Source of the DNA: Streptomyces sp. NRRL B-1140
GTDB lineage: Bacteria > Actinomycetota > Actinomycetes > Streptomycetales > Streptomycetaceae
Assembly: GCF_001280065.1 (NCBI RefSeq)
Contig: NZ_LGEA01000092.1
Coordinates: forward strand, 1-64,000
Length of the DNA: 64,000 nucleotides
Direction of reading: 5' to 3'
Below, piece after piece: positions 55,392 to 62,535 of this stretch (within the stretch, counting starts at the first letter, position 1; every line of letters starts with the position of its first letter). The notes beneath the pieces are model-generated. The model had not been told where the DNA came from. It made no database searches and saw nothing but the letters and a program-made list of their open reading frames with translations. The translations under genes and the position numbers were made by a program.

Positions 55392-56360
55392 ATGATTGAG
55401 CTCGAGGGGCTGACGAAGCGATACGGCGAGAAGGTGGCGGTCAACAACCTCTCCTTCACCGTCAGACCGGGCATCGTCACCGGCTTCCTCGGGCCGAACG
55501 GCGCGGGCAAGTCGACGACCATGCGGATGATCCTGGGGCTCGACCATCCGACCGCCGGCGACGTCCGTATCGACGGCAAGCGCTACCCGCAACTCAAGGA
55601 CCCGCTGACGTACATCGGCGCCCTGCTGGAGGCCAAGGCCTGGCACGGCGGTCGCACCGCCTACAACCATCTGCTGTGCCTCGCGCAGAGCAACGGCATT
55701 CCGCGGAGCCGGGTGCGCGAGGTGCTGGAGACGGTCGGGCTCACCGCGGTCGCGAAGAAGAAGACCAAGGGCTTCTCGATGGGCATGGGGCAGCGGCTCG
55801 GCATCGCGGCCGCGCTGCTCGGCGATCCGCGGATCCTGATGTTCGACGAGCCGGTCAACGGCCTCGACCCCGAGGGCATCCACTGGATCCGTACCCTGAT
55901 GAAGTCGCTCGCCGCGCAGGGCCGGACGGTGTTCGTCTCCTCCCACCTGATGAGCGAGATGGCCCTGACCGCCGATCACCTCGTCGTGATCGGGCAGGGG
56001 CGGCTCCTCGCGGACACCTCCATGGCGGACTTCATCGACCGCAACTCACGCTCGTACGTCCGGGTCCGCAGCCCGCAGCGGGAGCGGCTGCTCGACGTGC
56101 TGCGGCAGGCCGGGATCGTGGCCGTGCAGAGCGGTGACGGGGTGCTGGAGGTGGACGGCGGCAAGGCGGAGCAGATCGGTGAGCTGGCGGCGCAGCACCG
56201 GATCACGCTGCACGAGCTGAGTCCGCAACAGGCCTCGCTGGAGGAGGCGTTCATGCGGCTGACCGCGGAGTCGGTGGAGTACCACGCACACAGCGGGACG
56301 AGCGCGCCGAGCCCCGAGCCTGCGCGGCAGCAGTGGGGCGACGGCTGGAAGAGGGGCTGA
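55392..56360 (+). CDS. ABC transporter ATPase (first pair)
   Basis: 322 residues. Walker A GPNGAGKS, signature KGFSMGMGQRLGIAAAL, Walker B ILMFDEPVNGLDPEG and the H-loop VSSHLMSEMA. The C-terminal ~100 residues form the regulatory extension typical of DrrA/CcmA-like exporters. Spaced 3 bp from the permease gene. Likely exports a lipophilic compound or a peptide; the substrate is unknown. Confidence 0.92.
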   Translation: MIELEGLTKRYGEKVAVNNLSFTVRPGIVTGFLGPNGAGKSTTMRMILGLDHPTAGDVRIDGKRYPQLKDPLTYIGALLEAKAWHGGRTAYNHLLCLAQSNGIPRSRVREVLETVGLTAVAKKKTKGFSMGMGQRLGIAAALLGDPRILMFDEPVNGLDPEGIHWIRTLMKSLAAQGRTVFVSSHLMSEMALTADHLVVIGQGRLLADTSMADFIDRNSRSYVRVRSPQRERLLDVLRQAGIVAVQSGDGVLEVDGGKAEQIGELAAQHRITLHELSPQQASLEEAFMRLTAESVEYHAHSGTSAPSPEPARQQWGDGWKRG

Positions 56361-56363
56361 GGC

Positions 56364-57134
56364 ATGGCGGTGACGCAGGTCGTCCGGTCGGAGTGGACCA
56401 AGATCCGGTCGGTGGCATCCACGGTGTGGACACTCTCGCTGGTGGTGGTCGTGACGGTCGCCCTCGGCATGCTGATCTCGGCGCTGTCGAAGAACGAGTT
56501 CGACTCGATGAACGCGCAGGACCGGGCGGAGTTCGATCCGACGTTCATCAGTTTCGCGGGGATGAGTCTCGGTCAGCTCGCGATGATCGTGTTCGGGGTG
56601 CTGGTCGTGTCGAACGAGTACAGCACCGGCATGATCCGCACCTCGCTGGCCGCGGTGCCGCAGCGGGGGTCCTTCCTGTTCAGCAAGATCGCCGTCGCCA
56701 GTGGGCTCGCCCTGCTGGTCGGTCTCGTCACCAGCTTCGCCGCCTTCTTCCTGGGGCAGGCGATGCTGGGCTCGCACCGGGCCGGGATCGGCGACCCGGG
56801 GGTGCTGCGGGCCGTGCTCGGCGGAGGGCTCTACATGGCGCTGATCGCGATGTTCTCCATGGGCATCGCCGCGATGCTGCGCTCGCCGATGCTGTCGCTG
56901 GGCATCCTGATGCCGTTCTTCTTCCTGATCTCCAACATCCTGGGCAACGTCGACGCGACGAAGAAGGTCGGCCGGTTTCTTCCCGACCAGGCCGGCAGCA
57001 AGATCATGCAGGTGGTCACGCCGATCGACGACGACACGCCGTACGGGCCGTGGGGCGGCCTCGGGATCATGGGGCTGTGGGTGCTCGCCGCGCTCGTCGG
57101 CGGTTACGTGCTGCTGAAGAAGCGCGACGCATAG
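56364..57134 (+). CDS. ABC transporter permease, ABC-2 type (first pair)
   Basis: 256-residue membrane protein starting VTQVVRSEWTKIRSVASTVW, the usual ABC-2 SEWTK motif, with six predicted spans and EYSTGMIRTSLAAVPQR in the first cytoplasmic loop. It is the partner of the ATPase 3 bp upstream. The second pair downstream encodes a clear paralogue, so the segment arose by duplication. Confidence 0.9.
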   Translation: MAVTQVVRSEWTKIRSVASTVWTLSLVVVVTVALGMLISALSKNEFDSMNAQDRAEFDPTFISFAGMSLGQLAMIVFGVLVVSNEYSTGMIRTSLAAVPQRGSFLFSKIAVASGLALLVGLVTSFAAFFLGQAMLGSHRAGIGDPGVLRAVLGGGLYMALIAMFSMGIAAMLRSPMLSLGILMPFFFLISNILGNVDATKKVGRFLPDQAGSKIMQVVTPIDDDTPYGPWGGLGIMGLWVLAALVGGYVLLKKRDA

Positions 57135-57255
57135 AGGGATCGGCGCGGGCCGGCCTTTACCTCCTCTTGGAAGGAACCGTCAGCGCCTCGATATCCTCCT
57201 AACCCTTACGGGGGCGTGTGCCCCGCTGTCCTGAACCTTGCGATGGGTGCGGAGC

Positions 57256-58551
57256 ATGATCGAAGCAGTCGGCCTGACGAAGCGCTACGGCGACAAGACC
57301 GCTGTGTACAACCTTTCCTTCCAGGTGCGGCCCGGAGCCGTCACCGGCTTCCTCGGGCCGAACGGCTCGGGCAAGTCGACGACGATGCGCATGATCCTCG
57401 GCCTGGACAACCCGACGGCCGGGCAGGTGACGATCGGCGGCTATCCGTACCGCAGGCTGCCCAACGCCGCCCGGCAGGTCGGCGCCCTGCTGGACGCCAA
57501 GGCGGTGCACGGCGGCCGGTCCGCCCGCAACCACCTGCTGTCCCTGGCCCAGCTCTCGGGCATCCCGGCCCGGCGGGTGGACGAGGTGCTCGGGGTCGTC
57601 GGTCTGCAGGACGTGGCCAAGAAGCGGTCCAAGGGCTTCTCCCTCGGCATGGGGCAGCGGCTCGGCATCGCGGCGGCGCTGCTCGGCGACCCGCAGGTGC
57701 TGCTGTTCGACGAGCCGGTCAACGGCCTGGACCCCGAGGGCATCCTCTGGGTGCGCAACCTGATGAAGGCGCTGGCGGCGGAGGGCCGCACGGTCTTCGT
57801 CTCCTCCCATCTGATGAGCGAGATGGCGCTGACCGCCGACCACCTCATCGTCATCGGGCGCGGTCAGCTGCTCGCGGACATGAGCGTCACCGACTTCATC
57901 TCGGCGAACTCGGCGGACTTCGCGCGCGTGCGCACGCCCGACACCGAGCCGCAGCAGCGCGAGAAGCTGTCGTCCGCGCTGACCGAGGCGGGCGGTCATG
58001 TCCTGCCCGAGCAGGACGGCGCGCTGCGTGTGACCGGGCTGCCGCTGCCCCGCATCAGCGACATCGCGCACGGCACCGACGTACGGCTGTGGGAGCTGTC
58101 GCCGCACCAGGCCTCCCTGGAGGAGGCGTACATGCGGATGACGCAGGGCGCCGTCGACTACCGCTCGACCATCGACCAGAAGGAAGGGCTCCAGCAGCCG
58201 CTGCCGCCCGGCGCGCAGCCGCCGATGCCGGTGCCCGGGCAGGGCCAGCCGGGCTGGTACGCCCCGCCGCCGCCCCAGCAGGGCGGCGCGCCCTTCCCGG
58301 GCCCACAGCAGGGCGCAGCGGGCGGCCCCCCTGGCCAGGCTCCGGCGGGCCCGTACGGCTCCGCCCAGGGCGCCTCCGGCCCGGGCACCGCCAACCCGTA
58401 CGCCCAGCCCGCGCCCCAGACGCCTCCGGCGCCCCAGGGCGCCCCGCAGCCCGCGCCCCAGCCGGACGCCGCGCCCGCGCAGCCCGCCGCCGCGCCGCCC
58501 GCGCCCGCCGCCCCGACCGCCGACCTGACCAAGCCCGAGGACGCCCGATGA
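57256..58551 (+). CDS. ABC transporter ATPase with Pro/Gln-rich C-terminal tail (second pair)
   Basis: 431 residues. ATPase motifs GPNGSGKS, KGFSLGMGQRLGIAAAL, LLFDEPVNGLDPEG and SSHLMSEMA closely match the first pair. After residue ~310 it carries a ~120-residue tail of Pro, Gln, Gly and Ala (QPLPPGAQPPMPVPG...), absent from the first ATPase. ATG at 57256 starts the conserved MIEAVGLTKRYG. Overlaps the permease by four bases (ATGA). Confidence 0.92.
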   Translation: MIEAVGLTKRYGDKTAVYNLSFQVRPGAVTGFLGPNGSGKSTTMRMILGLDNPTAGQVTIGGYPYRRLPNAARQVGALLDAKAVHGGRSARNHLLSLAQLSGIPARRVDEVLGVVGLQDVAKKRSKGFSLGMGQRLGIAAALLGDPQVLLFDEPVNGLDPEGILWVRNLMKALAAEGRTVFVSSHLMSEMALTADHLIVIGRGQLLADMSVTDFISANSADFARVRTPDTEPQQREKLSSALTEAGGHVLPEQDGALRVTGLPLPRISDIAHGTDVRLWELSPHQASLEEAYMRMTQGAVDYRSTIDQKEGLQQPLPPGAQPPMPVPGQGQPGWYAPPPPQQGGAPFPGPQQGAAGGPPGQAPAGPYGSAQGASGPGTANPYAQPAPQTPPAPQGAPQPAPQPDAAPAQPAAAPPAPAAPTADLTKPEDAR

Positions 58552-59429
58552 GCAGCCCCCAGTCCCAGATGCCGCAGGCCGCGCCCGCCTGGCAGGCGGC
58601 TCCCGGTCCCGCCCCCTACGGCGGCGGTGCCGGCTACACCTCGCCGATCCCTGTCGTGCGCACGCACCTCGGGCACGCCATCGCGTCCGAGTGGACGAAG
58701 ATCAGGTCGGTGCGCTCCACCCTGTGGACGCTCGGTGTGTTCGTCCTGCTCGTCATCGGTATCGGCACGCTGACCGGCGTGGTGGTGGCCGAGTCCGACC
58801 CGGCCCTGGACGGCGAGAGCCCCCTCGGCCTGGGGTTCTTCGGGCTGCTGCTGGGCAGCATGTGCATCATCACGCTGGGTGTGCTGACCACGGCCTCGGA
58901 GTACGGCACCGGCATGATCCGCACCACGATGGTCGCGTGCCCGAGCCGGGGCAGGGTGCTGGCGGCGAAGGCCGTGGTGTTCTTCCTGACCGCGTTCGCC
59001 GTGACGCTGGTGTCCGCGTCGCTCGTCGCGTTCCTGCACGTGGCGATGCTGGAGGGCGATGGCGCCAAGTCCCCCTCCGGCGGTGAGTGGCTCAAGGGCA
59101 CGGTCGGCATCTCGCTCTACATCGCGCTGCTCGGCCTGCTCTCGCTGCTCGTCGGCTCGATCATCCGGCACTCGGCCGGCGCCATCACCATCATGATCGG
59201 CGCCGTGCTGGCCCCCCTCGTGATCGCGCTGTTCATGTTCTCCGAGTCCCTGCAGGAGGTGCGCGACGCACTGTTCGAGTACTCGATCCCGAACCAGCTC
59301 AGCGTCTTCTACGCCAACTCCCTGAGCGAGTCCGGCCCGTCGGGCTGGGACCCGCTGTGGATCATCCTCGGCGTCACGGCCGTCGCCTTCGGCGGCGCCT
59401 TCGTGCTCCAGGAGAAGCGGGACGTCTGA
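58548..59429 (+). CDS. ABC transporter permease, ABC-2 type (second pair)
   Basis: 293 residues. A Pro/Gln/Gly-rich leader (~1-35; QSQMPQAAPAWQAAPGPA) precedes the HAIASEWTKIRSVRSTLW motif and six spans, with EYGTGMIRTTMVACPSR in the cytoplasmic loop. The leader resembles the tail of its partner ATPase, so the two disordered regions may have spread by duplication or interact. Substrate unknown. Confidence 0.9.
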   Translation: MSSPQSQMPQAAPAWQAAPGPAPYGGGAGYTSPIPVVRTHLGHAIASEWTKIRSVRSTLWTLGVFVLLVIGIGTLTGVVVAESDPALDGESPLGLGFFGLLLGSMCIITLGVLTTASEYGTGMIRTTMVACPSRGRVLAAKAVVFFLTAFAVTLVSASLVAFLHVAMLEGDGAKSPSGGEWLKGTVGISLYIALLGLLSLLVGSIIRHSAGAITIMIGAVLAPLVIALFMFSESLQEVRDALFEYSIPNQLSVFYANSLSESGPSGWDPLWIILGVTAVAFGGAFVLQEKRDV

Positions 59430-59435
59430 GCCCGG

Positions 59436-59768
59436 TCAGAATCTCGGCGCGTTACGGGACCGCCGCACCCCCGGGGTGCGGCGGTCCCGCGCGTTCCAGC
59501 AGGCCTTGTGCCAGTGCCGCCGGTCGTCCACGCCCACGTGGTCCGCCCAGGCCACCACGTGCGGCACTCCGTCCGGGATCATCTGGTCGCAACCCGGGCA
59601 GCGGTACGCCTTGCCCTGCGCGCTCGCGCCGGCCACGTGCCGCACGTTCCAGTTCTCGCCCTGCCAGTTCTCCGAGGACTGCCAGCCGCCGTAGCGGCCG
59701 GGGCGGTCGTCCTCGGCGCTCCGGCCGGAAGAACCGGCGTCCTTGGGTCGGTTGCGACGCGGGGACAC
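59436..59768 (-). CDS. small Cys/His-containing protein of unknown function
   Basis: 110 residues starting at GTG 59768 behind GAGAGG. An Arg-rich N terminus precedes a probable zinc-binding unit: CPGCD (CxxC), then HVVAWADH and HWHKACW. Similar short proteins are conserved in Streptomyces, sometimes labelled ATP/GTP-binding protein without visible motif. It is convergent with the ABC permease; a strong hairpin covers its 3' end. Confidence 0.72.
   Translation of the reverse strand: MSPRRNRPKDAGSSGRSAEDDRPGRYGGWQSSENWQGENWNVRHVAGASAQGKAYRCPGCDQMIPDGVPHVVAWADHVGVDDRRHWHKACWNARDRRTPGVRRSRNAPRF
59456..59488. terminator. 16-bp hairpin at the permease / small-protein junction
   Basis: Arms 59456-59471 and 59473-59488 are perfect complements with almost no loop, so the innermost pairs must open. 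It lies inside the last codons of the minus-strand gene. Confidence 0.75.
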
Positions 59769-60034
59769 GGGACACCTCTCGGGGCTATACAGGAAGCACG
59801 GGCCGTATCCAGCCTACGCGGCGCGCGGAGAGGTACGCGTACGGCACGAATCGCCCGGAGTGCCCCGCGAGTCCGGCGGCCCCGCCCCGGGACGACCCTC
59901 TCCCCCGGCTGCCGACGAGCGGCCATTCTGCAGACAATCCGCAAAATACTCCGCCCGCCCGTGTCCTCGGCACGTGTCGGACGGTTATGCGCTGTGGGGG
60001 AGCTCCGTGTCGGAGCCAAGGAAGCAGGAAAGCA

Positions 60035-61063
60035 ATGCGCGTTGGAAGTTTCGTGTTGGCGGCCCAGTTCCCCGGTCAGGGCGAGGGAGAGGCGCTGCAC
60101 CGCGCGGTCCGCTCGGCCGAGGTGGCCGAGGAGGCCGGGCTCGACACGGTCTGGCTGGCCGAGCACCACTTCGTGCCGTACGGCACCTGCCCGTCGGCCA
60201 TCACCCTGGCCGCCTTTCTGCTGGGCCGCACCCGGCGCATCCGGGTCGGTACGGCGGTGAGCGTGCTGCCCACCGCGCACCCCGTGGCCCTCGGCGAACA
60301 GGCGGCGCTGCTGCACCACACGAGCGACGGGCGTTTCACGCTCGGTGTCGGACGCGGCGGCCCCTGGGTGGACCTGGAGGTGTTCGGCGCGGGCCTGGAG
60401 GCGTACGAGAACGGGTTCCCGGAGTCCCTGGAGCTTCTGGTGCGGTGGCTGCGCGAGTCGTCCGTGGCGGCCGACGGGGAGCGGTTCCGCTTCCGTGAAG
60501 TCCCGGTGGTGCCACGACCCTCGGAGGCCCTGACGGAGGGCGCGGGGCCCGAGCTCGTCGTCGCCTGCACCTCGCCGTCGAGCGTGCGGCTCGCCGCCGA
60601 GCGGGGCCTGTCGATGCTGCTCGGGATGCACGTGGGCGACGAGGAGAAGGCCGAGATGGTCGCGCTGTGGCGGCAGCACGCACGGGCCTGCGGCCGCTCG
60701 CCGGAGGAGATCCTGGGCGCGTCCCATGTGTCGGCCGGCGTCTGCCAGATCGCGGACCGGCGGGTCGACGCGGCGGAGACGCTGATGAAGGCGATGCCGG
60801 GCTGGCTGAAGCAGGGCCTGGAGGCGCATGTCACGGTCGACGGGCGCACGCGCCGGATGCGCGACCCGCTGGCCTACACCGAACTGCTCTGCGGACTCCA
60901 CCCGGTGGGCACTCCGCGGCTGTGCGCGGACCGGCTGGCGGCGACCAGCGAGCGGACGGGTATCTCCCGCTTCGCGCTGCTCGTCGAGGGCTCCGGCGAC
61001 CTGGCGGCGACCGAGGAGAACGTGCGGCGGCTGGGCACCGAGGTGCTCCCCCAACTCGTCTGA
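60035..61063 (+). CDS. LLM-class (luciferase-like) flavin-dependent oxidoreductase
   Basis: 342-residue TIM-barrel monooxygenase: RVGSFVLAAQFPGQ at the start, DTVWLAEHHF (conserved flavin-site region), RRIRVGTAVSVLPTAHPV and SDGRFTLGVGRG. FMNH2 or F420H2 could be the cofactor; the sequence does not decide. AGGAA precedes the ATG. The 266-bp region upstream shows nothing coding. A 13-bp terminator separates it from the next gene. Confidence 0.9.
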   Translation: MRVGSFVLAAQFPGQGEGEALHRAVRSAEVAEEAGLDTVWLAEHHFVPYGTCPSAITLAAFLLGRTRRIRVGTAVSVLPTAHPVALGEQAALLHHTSDGRFTLGVGRGGPWVDLEVFGAGLEAYENGFPESLELLVRWLRESSVAADGERFRFREVPVVPRPSEALTEGAGPELVVACTSPSSVRLAAERGLSMLLGMHVGDEEKAEMVALWRQHARACGRSPEEILGASHVSAGVCQIADRRVDAAETLMKAMPGWLKQGLEAHVTVDGRTRRMRDPLAYTELLCGLHPVGTPRLCADRLAATSERTGISRFALLVEGSGDLAATEENVRRLGTEVLPQLV

Positions 61064-61084
61064 GGGCGCGATGACTTCCTGGGG

Positions 61085-61134
61085 GCTTGCCGCTCCGGTA
61101 CAGAACCGCACCTCCCGCGTACGGAGCGGCAAGC
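61085..61134. terminator. 13-bp hairpin between convergent genes
   Basis: Arms 61085-61097 and 61122-61134 are perfect complements with a 24-nt loop. Confidence 0.65.
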
Positions 61135-61147
61135 AAGTGGCGCCGCG

Positions 61148-61540
61148 TCAGCAGTCCCGGAACTCGGGAGACTGGTTCAGCACCTGACTGCGGACCGAGG
61201 TGAAACGGTCCAGCTTCTCGTCGACCGAGGAGTCGAGCGGGAACACGGCCACCCGATGGCAGTTCTGGAAGGCCAGGCGCACACCGAAGTGCCGTTGCAG
61301 CGCGCCGCGTATCGCGTCACTCGCAAGCGCACGCAGCAGCTGACCGCGTGCCTGCTCGTCCGGCGGGGGCGTCTGGTTGTCGGCGAACGCACCGCCGTCC
61401 ACCTTCAGCTGGGCCACCAGTGAGCTGATCATCTCCCACGCATAGGGCAGGGAGATCCGGACGCAGTCGACGAATTCCGCTTCGTCGACCTCGCCTCGCT
61501 CGGCCTGTTCGAGTAGGGCCGGTGAGACGTCGAGCGACAT
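61148..61540 (-). CDS. SCO5389-family protein
   Basis: 130-residue cytoplasmic protein of unknown function, recognised by its position and the conserved MSLDVSPALLEQAERGEVDE and SLPYAWEMISSLVAQL segments. It is mostly helical and lacks catalytic motifs. The ATG at 61540 has GAGAGGAG upstream. Divergent from nucS in this and other Streptomyces, which suggests a possible link to DNA metabolism; that is inference only. Confidence 0.8.
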   Translation of the reverse strand: MSLDVSPALLEQAERGEVDEAEFVDCVRISLPYAWEMISSLVAQLKVDGGAFADNQTPPPDEQARGQLLRALASDAIRGALQRHFGVRLAFQNCHRVAVFPLDSSVDEKLDRFTSVRSQVLNQSPEFRDC

Positions 61541-61735
61541 GAGTTCTCCTCTCGCACCCCCGCCCGGCGGGCAGGGGTTGCCGGACAGAAAGGGAAGTTC
61601 GCGACACCCGGACACGCTGCGTACACGCACCGCGACCTCCCGTTCATACGGTAAGCAACGCGGGGTGACGGCACCAGGAAAATGCGCAGATGAGACACTC
61701 CCAATGAGCACACCATGCACACAATCGGCCATTAC

Positions 61736-61749
61736 CGAACACGTGTTTT
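61736..61749. promoter_or_regulatory. SOS-box-like palindrome between the SCO5389-family gene and nucS
   Basis: CGAAC-ACGT-GTTTT matches the actinobacterial LexA consensus CGAAC-N4-GTTCG except in two bases, around the palindrome AACACGTGTT. It is 49 bp upstream of the nucS ATG. Confidence 0.35.
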
Positions 61750-61797
61750 CCAGGGCGAATCGCGTCGACAGGTGCCCGTCGAGTAGCGTTGCCGACC

Positions 61798-62469
61798 ATG
61801 CGTCTCGTCATTGCCCGCTGTTCCGTGGACTACGCCGGGCGGCTCACCGCCCACCTCCCCTCGGCCCCGCGCCTGATCCTGGTGAAGGCGGACGGCAGCG
61901 TCTCGATCCACGCCGACGACCGGGCCTACAAGCCCCTGAACTGGATGTCGCCGCCGTGCACCCTGAAGGAGGGCACCGGCGAGGAGGAAGGCGTCTGGAC
62001 CGTCGTCAACAAGGCGGGTGAGAAGCTCATCATCACGATGGAGGAAGTCCTCCACGACTCCTCGCACGAACTGGGCGTCGACCCCGGCCTGATCAAGGAC
62101 GGCGTGGAAGCGCACCTCCAGGAGCTGCTCGCCGACCGTATCGAGACACTCGGCGACGGCTACACGCTGATCCGACGCGAGTACCCGACGGCCATCGGGC
62201 CGGTCGACATCCTGTGCCGGGACGCCGACGGCAGGACCGTCGCCGTGGAGATCAAGCGGCGCGGTGAGATCGACGGCGTGGAACAGCTCACGCGTTACCT
62301 GGAGCTGCTCAACCGCGATCCCCATCTCGCCCCGGTGCGCGGTGTCTTCGCGGCGCAGGAGATCAAGCCCCAGGCCCGCGTGCTCGCGACCGACCGCGGC
62401 ATCGGCTGCCAGGTGCTCGACTACGACGCGCTGCGGGGCATCGAGGACGACAAGCTGCGGCTGTTCTGA
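61798..62469 (+). CDS. nucS: mismatch-specific endonuclease NucS (EndoMS)
   Basis: 223-residue nuclease that cuts both strands at G-T, G-G and T-T mismatches; it replaces MutS/MutL in most actinobacteria. N-terminal DNA-binding/dimer domain ([16 protein letters not shown]) and C-terminal nuclease domain with Asp137 (GPVDILCR), Glu151 and Lys153 (VAVEIKRRG). The C-terminal DKLRLF is a beta-clamp binding peptide. ATG at 61798 is the family start. A 14-bp terminator follows. Confidence 0.96.
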   Translation: MRLVIARCSVDYAGRLTAHLPSAPRLILVKADGSVSIHADDRAYKPLNWMSPPCTLKEGTGEEEGVWTVVNKAGEKLIITMEEVLHDSSHELGVDPGLIKDGVEAHLQELLADRIETLGDGYTLIRREYPTAIGPVDILCRDADGRTVAVEIKRRGEIDGVEQLTRYLELLNRDPHLAPVRGVFAAQEIKPQARVLATDRGIGCQVLDYDALRGIEDDKLRLF

Positions 62470-62487
62470 CAGCCGGACGACGACGAA

Positions 62488-62520
62488 CAGGGCCGGGTCC
62501 GAGGAGCGGACCCGGCCCTG
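62488..62520. terminator. 14-bp hairpin terminator after nucS
   Basis: Arms 62488-62501 and 62507-62520 pair perfectly around AGGAG, between convergent nucS and the regulator gene. Confidence 0.85.
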
Positions 62521-62535
62521 CCGTGTGCACAGGCG

